Shown: positions 46,072-58,333 of the stretch, in pieces
Position numbering within the stretch: position 1 is the stretch's first letter
How the letters are laid out: each line of letters opens with the position of its first letter
The notes under the pieces: model-generated
Databases searched by the model: none
Seen by the model: the letters and a program-made list of their open reading frames with translations, nothing else
What the model was told of the DNA's origin: nothing
Position numbers and translations under genes: made by a program
Assembly: GCF_030812215.1 (NCBI RefSeq)
Contig: NZ_JAUSSG010000001.1
Coordinates: 1,236,859-1,300,858, forward strand
DNA length: 64,000 nt
Direction: 5' to 3'
Source: Variovorax boronicumulans
GTDB taxonomy: Bacteria; Pseudomonadota; Gammaproteobacteria; Burkholderiales; Burkholderiaceae_C

Positions 46072-46908
46072 CTAGTTCAGGCCCAGCATCCCGCGCAGTT
46101 TCGACAGGTCTTCGGCCAGCGTATTGACCCGCCCGGCCAGCAGCTTGCGGTCGCGCTCGGTGAGCTTGGAGTACGTTTCGAAGCCGCCATCGGCCGTCTT
46201 GTACTTGGCCAGCGTGTCGAACACCACCTTGAAATTGGCATCGGCCTTGTCCGAGAACGCCTTGTTCTCCTTCAAGACCAGCGGGCGCAGCAGTTCGACG
46301 ATCTTGTAGGCGCCCTCGAAGTTGGACTGGAAATCCCACAGGTCGGTGTGGCTGTAGCGGTTTTCCTCGCCGGAAATCTTGGTGGCGGCCACCTCTTCCA
46401 TCAGCACCGCGGCGCCCCCCACCACCTTCTCGGGCGGAAAGGTCAGCGCGACCAGGCGCTTCTGCAGGTCGAGCACGTCGGCCAGCAGCTTGTCGGCCAC
46501 GGGGTTCAGGTCCTTGGTGCTCTTCTGCGTCCAGAGGCCGTACTCGATGCGGTGGAAGCCGCCGAAGGCCGGGTCCTTCTCGGCCTTTTCATGGTCGTCC
46601 GCGCGCGAGTCGATCGACTTGTCCAGGTCGTTGAAGAGCTCGGCCACCGGCTCGATGCGCTCGTAGCTCGTGCGCGTCGGCGCGTACAGCTTCTTCGCCT
46701 TCTCGATGTCGCCGGCCTTCACCGCGGCGGTGAAGGCGCGCGTGTCCGTGGACAGCTTGCGCACGTTCTCGGCCACGTAGATCTTGTAGTCGGAGATCGG
46801 TCCGACCAGTTCGAGCGGCGACACGGCGGCCTGCGTGCCGGCGGCATAAAGCCCGGCGAAGCCTGCGATGAAAGTGGCGAGGAAGTGGCGGCGGAACTGC
46901 GCGGTCAT
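46072..46908 (-). CDS. EfeM-type periplasmic imelysin-domain (M75) iron-binding protein
   Basis: 278 aa from ATG 46908 with AAGGAGA upstream; the longer frame to 47718 is shadow of efeB. Signal peptide about residues 1-28 (RRHFLATFIAGFAGLYAAGTQA). The HxxE motif of imelysin/M75 proteins is in GGFHRIEYGLW near residue 135. Lacks the N-terminal cupredoxin domain of classical EfeO, matching the EfeM form. Last gene of the efeU-efeO-efeB-efeM cluster, 47 bases after efeB. Confidence 0.88.
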   Translation of the reverse strand: MTAQFRRHFLATFIAGFAGLYAAGTQAAVSPLELVGPISDYKIYVAENVRKLSTDTRAFTAAVKAGDIEKAKKLYAPTRTSYERIEPVAELFNDLDKSIDSRADDHEKAEKDPAFGGFHRIEYGLWTQKSTKDLNPVADKLLADVLDLQKRLVALTFPPEKVVGGAAVLMEEVAATKISGEENRYSHTDLWDFQSNFEGAYKIVELLRPLVLKENKAFSDKADANFKVVFDTLAKYKTADGGFETYSKLTERDRKLLAGRVNTLAEDLSKLRGMLGLN

Positions 46909-46955
46909 GGATCTCCTTGGGTCTCGGGGTCGTGAAAAAACTTGGGGGTGGGCCG

Positions 46956-48278
46956 TCAGGCGGCCAGCAGCGTGCGGCCGAGCCAGTCCTGCTCGTCCTG
47001 CACGCCGGGCAGGGTGAAGAAGAAACCGCCGCCGATGGGCTTGATGTATTCCTCGAGCGGCTCGCCATCCAGGCGCGTCTGCACGGCGATGAAGCCTTTT
47101 TCGAGGTCGGCCTGGTAGCAGATGAACAAGAGGCCCATCTCCAGCTGGCCCGACTTGGTGACGCCGTTCGAATAGTTGAAGGGCCGGCGCAGGATCAGGT
47201 TCGCATCCGAGGCCCGGGTGCGCGGGTTCGCGAGGCGGATGTGCGCGTCCATCGGCGTGGCCTTGCCCTCGGGGTCCTTCGTGTAGTCGGGCACGTCGTG
47301 CTCGGTCTTGCCGCCGTCCATCGGCGCGCCGGTGGGCTTCAGGCGGCCCATGATGGCCTCCTGCTCCTGCAGCGGCGTGCGGTCCCAGCGCTCGACGAAG
47401 TTGCGGATGATCCGCACCGCCTGGTAGCTGCCGCCCACGGCCCAGGCCGGCTCGTCGCTGCCGGGCTGCACCCACACGATGCCGTCCATGAGCTTGTCGT
47501 CGGCCGAGTCGGGGTTGGCCGAACCGTCGCGAAAACCGAGGAAGTTGCGCGCGCTCTCGGCCGGCTTGCCGGGCACCGCCGGAATCGGCGGCACGGAGCC
47601 TTCCTGCTTCCAGTGCAGCACCAGCAGGTCGGGCGTGTTCTTGATGATGTCGCGCAGCGCGTGGATGTTGGTGTCGGGCGTGTTGGCGCAGAACTGGATC
47701 GACAGGTCGCCGTGGCACAGCGCCGCATCGAGCGCGTCGTTCGGATGGCGCTGCATCTGGTTGAGCCGCACGGGCTTTTTCTTCGCAAGGCCGAAGCGCT
47801 CGTCGAACAGCGAGGTGCCGACCGACACCGTCACGGTCAGGCCATCGGGCTGCACCACCGGCCCGAGGATGCCGGAGCCCGCGGGCGGCAGGCGAGGGTC
47901 GGGATCGGTCTGCGCGCCGCCCTGCGTGAGAAAGGCGATGCGCTCGGTGAGCGTGCGGAACAGCCGCTCCAGATCGGCGCGGTTCTCGGCCAGCACGTAG
48001 AACGAGGCGATCATGCCGGCCGTCGGCCGCGGCGTGACGATGCCGGCCTGGTGCTTGCCGCGGAAGGGCACGCGGTCCTGCGTGTGGGTGCTCTGCGGCG
48101 CGTCGGTGACCTGTGCGCCGGCATCGGGACTGTTGGGCGGCCCCGAAGGCGCGGCCTTGGCATGGGCCGAGGCGGCAAGGCCGGCAAAGGCGACGCCGGC
48201 GGCGCCGAGCATGCGGCGACGATGCGGCGACTCGGGTTGCCCGGTAGCGGGCGCGGATTCGTTCTTCGACGTGTCCAT
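46956..48278 (-). CDS. efeB: Deferrochelatase/Dyp-type peroxidase EfeB
   Basis: 440 aa from ATG 48278; the frame continues upstream inside efeO without support. Twin-arginine signal peptide ([20 protein letters not shown], about residues 20-40), so exported folded with heme. The Dyp-peroxidase signature [12 protein letters not shown] with its catalytic Asp is near residue 245, and the heme-ligand His is expected in the [18 protein letters not shown] region. Oxidises ferrous iron or extracts heme iron for EfeU. Good spacing to efeO (16 bases). Confidence 0.93.
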   Translation of the reverse strand: MDTSKNESAPATGQPESPHRRRMLGAAGVAFAGLAASAHAKAAPSGPPNSPDAGAQVTDAPQSTHTQDRVPFRGKHQAGIVTPRPTAGMIASFYVLAENRADLERLFRTLTERIAFLTQGGAQTDPDPRLPPAGSGILGPVVQPDGLTVTVSVGTSLFDERFGLAKKKPVRLNQMQRHPNDALDAALCHGDLSIQFCANTPDTNIHALRDIIKNTPDLLVLHWKQEGSVPPIPAVPGKPAESARNFLGFRDGSANPDSADDKLMDGIVWVQPGSDEPAWAVGGSYQAVRIIRNFVERWDRTPLQEQEAIMGRLKPTGAPMDGGKTEHDVPDYTKDPEGKATPMDAHIRLANPRTRASDANLILRRPFNYSNGVTKSGQLEMGLLFICYQADLEKGFIAVQTRLDGEPLEEYIKPIGGGFFFTLPGVQDEQDWLGRTLLAA

Positions 48279-48294
48279 GGGGTGCTCTCTCAAC

Positions 48295-49485
48295 TCATTC
48301 CAGGCCGAGCGCCGCGTTGACCTTGCCGAGTTCCTCGGCCAGTGCGCGCACGGGTTCTGCCAGGCTCTTTCTTTGTGCCTCGTCGAGTGGCGCGGGCTTG
48401 AAGCCTTCGCCTTCGCGGTACGGCGCCAGCGCGGCATCGAAGGCCGCGAAGCGTTCGTCCACGCGCTTTTGCAGCGCGGGCGCGGCCTTCACGAGCAGCG
48501 GCTGCAGCAGTTCCGAAATCTTCTTCGTGCCCTCGTAGGTGCCTTGCAGGTTCACGAGCTCGGCATGGCCGTAGTGGTCTTCGCCGCCGGCGGGCAGGTT
48601 GTCGGCCACGCGGCGCAGCAGTTTCGACGCCGAGCCGGCGAGCCGCTCGGGCGGCATGTCGAGCCCGCGCAGCCGGCCCTGGAGCACGCCGATGTCGGCG
48701 ACCAGTTGGTCGGCCACGGGCGCGAGGCCCTTGAGGTCGTTCTGGCCGTACAGCGCGTACTCGATGCGGTGGAAGCCGGTGAAGCCCGCATCGGCCTCGC
48801 GCTTCTCGAAGTAGTCGGCGCGGGCGTTCAGGCGCGTGTCGAGGTCGGCGAAGAGCTCGGCCATCGGCTCGATGCGCTTGTAGGCCTGGTGCGCCGGCGC
48901 GTAGAGCGCCCTCGCCTGCGGCAGGTCGCCCGCCTTGACGGCATCGGCCAAGGCGCGCGCCGCGTCGTCGAGCCCGCCGGCTTCGAGGCGCAGGAACACC
49001 TGGTACTCGGCCAGCGCGCCCACGTAGTTGACCAGCGACGGCCGCGCCGCCTCGGCCATCGAGGCCGCCGAAGGCGTGACATGCAGCTTGCCGCGCGGAT
49101 TGCTCAAGAGGCCGCAGGTGATGGCGAAATCGCCCGGCGAGAGCTTGACCGTCATCGTCTGCGAGAAGCCCGGCGCAATGTTCTCGCGCTCCTCCACCAC
49201 CATCACGCCGTCGAGAATTTCCCACTCGAGCGCGCGGTTCGACTTGTTGACGATGGTGAAGGTGGTGCGCCCCGCCGGCACGGTGATCTCGTTGGGCTCG
49301 CACACGTTGCCCTGGATCGTGACGGTGACCGCGTTGTCGGCCGCCTTGGGCGGCGCCTTGCGCGCAACGCCCGAGGCGTACCAGAAGGCGGCGAGACCGG
49401 CGACGACCAGGAGCGCCGAGGCCGCCACCGCGATGCGCATGTGGCCGGAAGAAGATTTGGGTTCAGAAGAAGGAGAGGAAGACAT
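48295..49485 (-). CDS. efeO: EfeO, cupredoxin plus imelysin-domain periplasmic iron-binding protein
   Basis: 396 aa. An uncleaved or signal-anchor helix ([21 protein letters not shown], about residues 19-39) precedes a cupredoxin-like domain ([20 protein letters not shown], later [15 protein letters not shown]) and an M75 domain with HxxE in [14 protein letters not shown]. Delivers iron, and possibly copper-catalysed oxidation, to EfeU. Located 10 bases from efeU and 16 from efeB. With the domain-short paralogue at 46072 the operon has both O and M types. Confidence 0.93.
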   Translation of the reverse strand: MSSSPSSEPKSSSGHMRIAVAASALLVVAGLAAFWYASGVARKAPPKAADNAVTVTIQGNVCEPNEITVPAGRTTFTIVNKSNRALEWEILDGVMVVEERENIAPGFSQTMTVKLSPGDFAITCGLLSNPRGKLHVTPSAASMAEAARPSLVNYVGALAEYQVFLRLEAGGLDDAARALADAVKAGDLPQARALYAPAHQAYKRIEPMAELFADLDTRLNARADYFEKREADAGFTGFHRIEYALYGQNDLKGLAPVADQLVADIGVLQGRLRGLDMPPERLAGSASKLLRRVADNLPAGGEDHYGHAELVNLQGTYEGTKKISELLQPLLVKAAPALQKRVDERFAAFDAALAPYREGEGFKPAPLDEAQRKSLAEPVRALAEELGKVNAALGLE

Positions 49486-49495
49486 CGGAAAGATT

Positions 49496-50332
49496 TCAGC
49501 GAGCCGCGGCCGCGCGTGGCGCCGGCGCGGCGGCCGAACGCAGGAAGAAGAACAGCGCCACCGCGAGGAAGGCCAGGTAGACGATCACCTCGCCCGTCAC
49601 CGGCGCGGCCTGGTAGCCCAGGAGGCCCGAAAGCACGGCGCCGGCGGGGCTGTCCATCGGCAGGGTCTCGCTCATGTCGAACACCACCGCCTGCAGGTGG
49701 TTCCAGACGCCCGCCTCGTGCAGCTTGCGCAGCACGCTCGCCAGCAGGCCGGCGGCCACCAGCAGGATGAACAGGCCCGTGAAGCGGAAGAAGCGCCGGA
49801 GATCAAGCCGCACGCCGCCCGAGTAAAGGCCCCAGCCGATCACGACCGACACCGCGATGCCGGCCAGCGCGCCCACGGGCGCCTCCCAGCCGCTGCTCTG
49901 CTGGAACACGGCCAGCAGGAAGAACACCGACTCCAGCCCTTCGCGCGCCACGGCGAGAAACACCATGCCGATGAGCGCCCAGCCCTGCCCGTCCGCGCCG
50001 CGGGTGAGCGCCTTGTCGATGGAGGCATGCAGCTCGCCCTTGATGGAACGGGCGGCCTTGCGCATCCAGAACACCATCGAGGTCAGCATGACCACCGCGA
50101 TCAGCCCGACGACGCCCTCGAACAGCTCCTGCTGCTTCTGCGGAAACTCCGCCGCCAGCAATTGCAGGCCGGCGCCCGTGAACAGCGAGAGGGCGGTGGC
50201 CAGCAGCACGCCGACCCACACCGCAGGCATCAAGGCGCCGCGTCCGCTCTGTTTCAGGTAACTGGCAACGATGCCGACGATCAGCGCGGCTTCGATGCCT
50301 TCGCGCAGCATGATGAGAAAGGGAATGAGCAT
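49496..50332 (-). CDS. efeU: Iron permease EfeU (FTR1 family)
   Basis: 278 aa with seven hydrophobic segments. Both REGxE iron-translocation motifs of FTR1 proteins are present, LIMLREGIEAALI near residue 10 and AVAREGLESVFFL near residue 134. Takes Fe3+/Fe2+ delivered by EfeO and EfeB through the inner membrane. First gene of the efe operon; a Fur-like palindrome lies 94 bases upstream. Full length, no frameshift such as is known in E. coli K-12 efeU. Confidence 0.95.
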   Translation of the reverse strand: MLIPFLIMLREGIEAALIVGIVASYLKQSGRGALMPAVWVGVLLATALSLFTGAGLQLLAAEFPQKQQELFEGVVGLIAVVMLTSMVFWMRKAARSIKGELHASIDKALTRGADGQGWALIGMVFLAVAREGLESVFFLLAVFQQSSGWEAPVGALAGIAVSVVIGWGLYSGGVRLDLRRFFRFTGLFILLVAAGLLASVLRKLHEAGVWNHLQAVVFDMSETLPMDSPAGAVLSGLLGYQAAPVTGEVIVYLAFLAVALFFFLRSAAAPAPRAAAAR

Positions 50333-50425
50333 CGGCTTCGGAAGTCAGGGCAAAAAATCCCTCCCGAAACGATGCCCCGTTGTGGTGCGCGCTCAGGAAA
50401 GAGCGGCCGAGGATAACCCATCAGA

Positions 50426-50440
50426 TGAGATCGATTCTCA
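50426..50440 (-). promoter_or_regulatory. Fur box upstream of efeU
   Basis: TGAGATCGATTCTCA, a perfect 5-base inverted repeat (TGAGA/TCTCA) around TCGAT, close to the Fur core TGAnAATnATTnTCA. Sits 94 bases before efeU and 25 before the convergent end of the phosphodiesterase gene at 50465, so its target is efeU. The rest of 50333-50464 shows no gene. Confidence 0.6.
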
Positions 50441-50464
50441 ACTAAGGGCATTAAAGACGCGCAC

Positions 50465-50926
50465 TTAGCTCGTCAGCTCGACGATGCGTGCCGTGACCGA
50501 ATCGCCATTGACGATCAGCTCGCCGACGGCGATTGGCAATTTGAATCGGCGCGGACCGGCGCTGCCTGGGTTGATGTAAAGCACCCCGCCCCGCTCTTCG
50601 ACCTTCGGCTTGTGGGAATGGCCGGAGATCACGACGCGCACACCGGCTGCGGCGGGATCGATATCGATCTGCGAGAGATCGTGGATCGCGTAGACGCGCA
50701 CGCCGCCGACCTTCAGGAATTGGGTCTCGGCGATGGCCTCGGCCCACGGCTCCCGGTCGTTGTTGCCCCGCACGACCGTCAGCGGCGCGATGGCCGAGAG
50801 CGCTTCGAGGATGCCGGCGCCGCCGATGTCCCCGCCGTGCACGATGAAGTCACTGCCCTGCAAGGCGGCCACGGCCTGCGGGCGCAGCAGGCCGTGGGTG
50901 TCGGAGATGAGCCCGACGCGGATCAA
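50465..50926 (-). CDS. YfcE/MJ0936-type metallophosphoesterase
   Basis: 153 aa, single calcineurin-like phosphodiesterase domain. Metal and catalytic motifs in order: SDTHG (D-x-H), GGDIGG (GD), RGNNDRE (GNxD), GHSHKP (GHxH). Matches the short YfcE group that hydrolyses phosphodiesters such as bis-pNPP; physiological substrate unknown. Cotranscribed with acnA, 15 bases downstream of it. Confidence 0.9.
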   Translation of the reverse strand: MIRVGLISDTHGLLRPQAVAALQGSDFIVHGGDIGGAGILEALSAIAPLTVVRGNNDREPWAEAIAETQFLKVGGVRVYAIHDLSQIDIDPAAAGVRVVISGHSHKPKVEERGGVLYINPGSAGPRRFKLPIAVGELIVNGDSVTARIVELTS

Positions 50927-50941
50927 GCCTTCTTTCGCGCG

Positions 50942-53809
<2,868 letters not shown>

Positions 53810-53970
53810 AGAGGAACTCCTGTTGTTTCGTGGAAGCTCCTCAAGGATAGCGGGGTTCAATGTCAGCTGTTGTAGTCGGTCTTCCCTCTCACGCCCCCTC
53901 CGCGCCATGTTCCTCATAGCGAGAAATGCCGGGTAGACGGGCGTTGCCGGCACTTCTCGCGTCGCCTGCG

Positions 53971-54384
53971 TCAGGCCAGCGCCATGCCGGCGCGGCTGCG
54001 GGTGCGGCGCAGGCCCGTCCATTGCAGCTCGGCCAGAACGACCACGCACACGGCCTGGGCAATCACCCAGGCCACGCCCAGCGCCGTGACCGCGAACATG
54101 CCGCTCACCAGCAATGCGGCGCAGGCCACGGCCCAGCCGAAGTTGCCGAAGATCACGAGACCGATCAGCGTGCGCGGCGGCGTGGCGCGGCTGGCCATGA
54201 AGGCGGCGAGCGCGGCATAGGCCAGCAGGAACACCCCGGTGCCCATCAGCAGCGTGGCGGGCAGCCCGGTGAGTGCCGCCAGCGCATCGGTGAATGCCAC
54301 CTGCAGCGCGCCGGTCGCGGCGCAGGAGGCGGCGTCGGCCCACATCACGTTGGGCAGGAAGCGGGGGGAAGCGAAGACGGACAT
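53971..54384 (-). CDS. Four-helix membrane protein of unknown function
   Basis: 137 aa from ATG 54384 after AAGGAGA; the longer frame to 54615 runs through the divergent HTH gene and is not real. Four hydrophobic segments about residues 12-34, 40-60, 70-92 and 97-115, no charged functional motif. No family recognised. Divergent from an MmyB-like regulator across 142 bases that hold an imperfect palindrome, so probably its target. Confidence 0.7.
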   Translation of the reverse strand: MSVFASPRFLPNVMWADAASCAATGALQVAFTDALAALTGLPATLLMGTGVFLLAYAALAAFMASRATPPRTLIGLVIFGNFGWAVACAALLVSGMFAVTALGVAWVIAQAVCVVVLAELQWTGLRRTRSRAGMALA

Positions 54385-54440
54385 GTGAATCTCCTTGGTG
54401 GTCACTGGGGTGGTACGCCGCAAGCCAGTCCTGCCGCGTT

Positions 54441-54455
54441 GGAACCAATGATTCC
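54441..54455. promoter_or_regulatory. Imperfect 7-bp palindrome between divergent membrane and regulator genes
   Basis: GGAACCAATGATTCC: arms GGAA(C/T)CA and TG(A/G)TTCC with one mismatch. Located 57 bases from the membrane-protein start and 72 bases from the HTH gene start. Candidate operator for the regulator itself. Nothing else in 54385-54526 is identifiable. Confidence 0.4.
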
Positions 54456-54526
54456 GCCGGGCATGCATCGCGTCGATGACCTGGGAGGTCATGGCGCCGC
54501 GCCGGCGCCACGCCAGAATGCGGGCC

Positions 54527-55381
54527 ATGAACACCACCCGCAGCACCCATTCGTCCAAGGCCAGCCAGCCCGGCGCGCGCGATCCGTTCGGCGCGCACCT
54601 GCGGCACTGGCGCACCCACCGGCGCCTGAGCCAGCTCGACCTGGCGCAGGAGGCCGAGGTTTCGACCCGGCACCTGAGCTACGTGGAAACCGGCCGCGCC
54701 GCGCCCAGCCGAGAGATGGTGCTGCGACTGGCCGAACGGCTGGAAGTGCCGCTGCGCGAACGCAATGCGCTCCTGGTGGCCGCGGGCTTCGCGCCGATGT
54801 ACCGGCAGCGCTCGCTCGACGACCCGGCGCTGGCGTCGGCGCGCCGTGCGGTGGACCTGGTGCTCAAGGGGCACGAGCCGTTTCCCGCGCTCGCCGTCGA
54901 TCGCCACTGGAACCTCGTGGCCTACAACGCGCTGGTGCCGATGCTCATGGCCGGCGCCGCGCCCGAGCTGGTGGCGCCGCCGGTCAACGTGCTGCGCCTG
55001 AGCATGCACCCCGACGGCCTCGCCTCGCGCATCGCGAACTTCGCGCAGTGGCGCGCCCATCTGCTTGAGCGGCTGCAGCAGCAGATCGCCGCGACCGGGG
55101 ATGCGGTGCTGCAGGAACTGCACGACGAGCTCGAGGCCTTTCCGCCCCCCAACGTGAGCCACGACGCACCGAAGGCCGACACCGACCTCTCGGGCGTGGT
55201 CGTGCCCTTTCAGCTCGTCACGCCGAACGGGGTGCTGAGCTTCATCAGCACCACGACGATCTTCGGCACGCCGGTCGATGTCACGTTGCAGGAACTGGCG
55301 GTGGAGTCGTTCTTTCCGGCCGATGCGCAGACGGCGGCGGCGCTGACGGAGATGGCGAAGCAGGCGCAGGCGGCGGGGTGA
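54527..55381 (+). CDS. XRE-type HTH regulator with MmyB-like ligand domain
   Basis: 284 aa from ATG 54527. Helix-turn-helix residues about 20-75 ([20 protein letters not shown], recognition [13 protein letters not shown]). The C-terminal part matches the MmyB-like ligand-binding domain ([34 protein letters not shown]). Family members bind small acyl or fatty ligands and often regulate a divergent neighbour. Its 3' end overlaps the 3' end of the convergent FadE-like gene by 101 bases. Confidence 0.85.
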   Translation: MNTTRSTHSSKASQPGARDPFGAHLRHWRTHRRLSQLDLAQEAEVSTRHLSYVETGRAAPSREMVLRLAERLEVPLRERNALLVAAGFAPMYRQRSLDDPALASARRAVDLVLKGHEPFPALAVDRHWNLVAYNALVPMLMAGAAPELVAPPVNVLRLSMHPDGLASRIANFAQWRAHLLERLQQQIAATGDAVLQELHDELEAFPPPNVSHDAPKADTDLSGVVVPFQLVTPNGVLSFISTTTIFGTPVDVTLQELAVESFFPADAQTAAALTEMAKQAQAAG

Positions 55382-57545
55382 GGTTCTCGTCCTCGGCTTT
55401 CTGCGCCGCCGGGCCTTCGAAGTCGTCCACCTGGATGACCTTGTCGGCGGCGCGCAGGTAGGCCAGCGCCAGGTCCGGGTCGGGCGCCGAGCGGGCGGCC
55501 TCTTCCAGAGAATTCGTTCGGCGCAGTACCTTGTTGAGCGCGGCCGTCGTGTCGCCGAGTTGCGCACCCAGTTCCATCGCATGCATCAGGTCGCGCAGGC
55601 CTCCGGCCGCAGGTTCGCTGAGGTCGGGCGCCAGGCGCTCGACGATGCGCGGGTTCGTGCGCAGCAGGTCCGAGAGTTCGATGAGCTGCACATCGCGCAG
55701 CGGCGCCAGGTGCGCGGTGCGGCGCAGCACCAGCGCACCGATCACGCGCCGGCCGGCCGTCGGCAGGTTGGCGTAAAGATCGCGCAGGATCTTGCCGGCC
55801 TCATCGAGCTGCAGCCGGATCGCGGCCTGCGCAAACGGCAACAGCTCGGGCGCCGCGTCGACGCGATAGCGCCAGACGCACGCGCTCGCCAGATAGAGAT
55901 GCGCGAGCACATCGCCCAGGCGAGCCGACAGCAACTCCATGCGCTTGAGCTTGCCGCCGAGCATGCCCATCGCGAGGTCGGCGGTGAGCGCGTACTTGGC
56001 GCTCATGCGCGCAATGAGCCGCGCCTCGCGCGCCAACGCCTCGGGCGGCGTGCCGAGCACCGGCGCGCCGAAGAGGCTGTGCCACAGGTTGACCGCCACA
56101 TGCTTGCCGTGCGCGATCAGCGCCTTGCCGAGCGCGGTGTCGTCGTTCGCCTGCACGGCCGCCATTTCGTCTAGCACATGCGGATGGCAGCGCACCGCGC
56201 CCTGCCCGAACACGATGAGCGCGCGCGTGAGGATGTTCGCGCCCTCCACGGTGATCGCGATCGGCGCCTGCCGGTAGGCCACGCCGAGCAGGTTCGACGG
56301 GCCCGAGATGATGCCCTTGCCGCCGAGGATGTCCATGCCATGGTTCACCGCGCGCCGCCCTGCTTCGGTGAGCTGCACCTTGAGGATCGCGCTCGCCACG
56401 CTGGGCCGCTCGCCCTTGTCGAGCGCGGCGGCCGTGAAGCGCCGCGCCGCATCGCTCGCATAGAGCTCGGCCGACATCTGCGCGACCAGCCCGGCGATCG
56501 CATGGAACTTGCCGACCGGCAGGCCGAACTGCTCGCGGATCTGCCCGTAGCCGTTGCTCACGTACAGCGCGGTCTGCTGCATCGACGAGCCAAGCGCAGG
56601 CAGCGAAATCGCGCGCCCCGCGGCCAGGCATTCCATCAGCATGCGCCAGCCCTGGCCGACCTGCTTTTCTCCGCCGATGATCCAGTCCATCGGCACGAAG
56701 ACCTGGCGGCCATGGATCGGGCCGTTCATGAAGGCGCTGTCCATCGGGCGATGGCGCCGGCCGATCTCCATGCCCTCGTGCGGCACGGGAATCAGCGCGC
56801 AGGTGATGCCGAGGTCGCGCTGGCCTTCGGGCCGGCTCTCGTCCACCGCGTGGAAGGCCAGACCCACCACGGTGGCGACGGGTGCGAGCGTGATGTAGCG
56901 CTTGTCGAAGTCGACCAGGAAGCCGCGCGTCGGCTTGCCGTTGAACTCGCGCAGGGCGATCACGCCGCGGTCGGGGATCGATGCGGCATCAGAGCCGGCA
57001 TAGGGCGACGTCAGACCGAAGCACGGCAACTCGCGGCCATCGGCCAGGCGTGGCAGGTAGTGCTCCTTCTGCATGTCGGTGCCGTAGCGCAGCAGCAGTT
57101 CGGCCGGGCCGAGCGAGTTGGGCACCATCACCGTGACGGCTGTCGCCACGTTGACGGTGGCGATGCGCGCCACCACCGTGGCGTGCGCGTAGTGGCCGAA
57201 GCCGAGGCCGCCGAACGCCTCGGGAATGATCATTCCGAAGAAGCGTTTCTCGCGCAGGAACCGCCACACCTCGGGCGGCAGGTCGTGCGCCTGGTCGATG
57301 GCGTGGTCGTCGAGCATGTGGCAGAGCGTGCGCACCTCGTTGTGCAGGAAGGCCTGCTCGCGCTCCGTCAACCGGTTTGGGCCCATGGCGGTGAGCGCAT
57401 CGAAATCCGGTCGGCCCGCGAAGAGCTGGCCCTCGAAACCGACGGTGCCGGCCTCGAGCGCCGCACGCTCGGTGTCGCCCAGCGGCGGCAGCGCCTTCGA
57501 GAAGGGCTGCATGGCCCATCGGCCGATCAGTGACGCCAGAGGCAT
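55281..57545 (-). CDS. FadE-like acyl-CoA dehydrogenase
   Basis: 754 aa from ATG 57545 after AAGGAGA. Long acyl-CoA dehydrogenase of the FadE type, introducing the alpha-beta double bond in fatty acid oxidation. Dehydrogenase domain roughly residues 70-430 ([48 protein letters not shown]); a FadE-specific C-terminal domain (DUF1974) follows to about residue 715 ([14 protein letters not shown]). The last 40 residues are Pro/Ser/Ala-rich and are encoded antisense to the end of the HTH gene, suggesting an ancestral stop was lost. The catalytic base is not assignable with certainty. Confidence 0.88.
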   Translation of the reverse strand: MPLASLIGRWAMQPFSKALPPLGDTERAALEAGTVGFEGQLFAGRPDFDALTAMGPNRLTEREQAFLHNEVRTLCHMLDDHAIDQAHDLPPEVWRFLREKRFFGMIIPEAFGGLGFGHYAHATVVARIATVNVATAVTVMVPNSLGPAELLLRYGTDMQKEHYLPRLADGRELPCFGLTSPYAGSDAASIPDRGVIALREFNGKPTRGFLVDFDKRYITLAPVATVVGLAFHAVDESRPEGQRDLGITCALIPVPHEGMEIGRRHRPMDSAFMNGPIHGRQVFVPMDWIIGGEKQVGQGWRMLMECLAAGRAISLPALGSSMQQTALYVSNGYGQIREQFGLPVGKFHAIAGLVAQMSAELYASDAARRFTAAALDKGERPSVASAILKVQLTEAGRRAVNHGMDILGGKGIISGPSNLLGVAYRQAPIAITVEGANILTRALIVFGQGAVRCHPHVLDEMAAVQANDDTALGKALIAHGKHVAVNLWHSLFGAPVLGTPPEALAREARLIARMSAKYALTADLAMGMLGGKLKRMELLSARLGDVLAHLYLASACVWRYRVDAAPELLPFAQAAIRLQLDEAGKILRDLYANLPTAGRRVIGALVLRRTAHLAPLRDVQLIELSDLLRTNPRIVERLAPDLSEPAAGGLRDLMHAMELGAQLGDTTAALNKVLRRTNSLEEAARSAPDPDLALAYLRAADKVIQVDDFEGPAAQKAEDENLTPPPAPASPSPSAPPPSAHRPERTTPPPVPAT

Positions 57546-57677
57546 GGGGTCTCCTTCGCCGCGACGGATGCGCGGATCGGTCTCCATGCTGAACTTCGCC
57601 GCGCCCGTGCAGGGCCGGTCAAGGGCGATCCTGCGTGTCGGATGCGGACGCGCCCCTGCCGTCTGCGAGGGTTCCCG

Positions 57678-58310
57678 CTAGCGGCGCTTGGGCGCCTGCC
57701 CGGCCGGAGCAGCCGCAGGCGCCGATGCGGCGGCGGGCGTCGACGGATCTCGCCAGCCGTATTCGACATAGCGGCGGATCACGAGGCAGCCCGGCGGCGA
57801 ATCGATCAGCGAGACCGACGAGGTCGGCTCCTTGGGATCGGTGTAGACCGCATAGATGGGGAGCAGGCGCGTCATCTGGTAATCCTTGAGCTCCTGCTCG
57901 GCGACGCTCTGGCAGGTGAAAGGCGCGACCGAGATGCGCTCGGCCGACACGGTGCAGGTGCCGCTGTCGCCGGGAATCGCGGTGATCGAGGCCGCCACGC
58001 CGGCGTTCGGGTACTGGATGCCGACCAGCGAGAACATCGGGCCGTCGTCGGGACGCTTGCGGTCCCAGTCGAGCAGCACGTCGTGGCCGCGGCTGCCCTG
58101 CACGGTGAGCGTCGCGAGCCGCGTGATGGCGGGCAGGCAGCGCTTGATGCCCACGCTGGTGGCGGCGCGCGTGAGCGTGTCCTGCGGCGGCGCGGCCGGC
58201 GCCTGGGGCACGAGCACGCCTTGCGCAAGCGCGGTGCCGGCCATGGCCCAGGCGGCCACGGTTGCCGCGATGGGCAGCAGCCGCGCGAATCGTTGGGTTG
58301 CAGTCTTCAT
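57678..58310 (-). CDS. Exported protein of unknown function next to the DUF2827 genes
   Basis: 210 aa from ATG 58310, after GGAGAA. Signal peptide about residues 1-30 (LLPIAATVAAWAMAGTALAQ). The mature domain of about 150 residues contains four cysteines (IKRC, TCTV, TCQS, GCLV contexts), so up to two disulfides, and ends in a Pro/Ala-rich tail. No family recognised. It lies 23 bases after the first DUF2827 gene and is probably the last gene of the adhesin-linked unit. Confidence 0.72.
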   Translation of the reverse strand: MKTATQRFARLLPIAATVAAWAMAGTALAQGVLVPQAPAAPPQDTLTRAATSVGIKRCLPAITRLATLTVQGSRGHDVLLDWDRKRPDDGPMFSLVGIQYPNAGVAASITAIPGDSGTCTVSAERISVAPFTCQSVAEQELKDYQMTRLLPIYAVYTDPKEPTSSVSLIDSPPGCLVIRRYVEYGWRDPSTPAAASAPAAAPAGQAPKRR

Positions 58311-58333
58311 CCGGGTTCTCCTCTCACGCGTGC

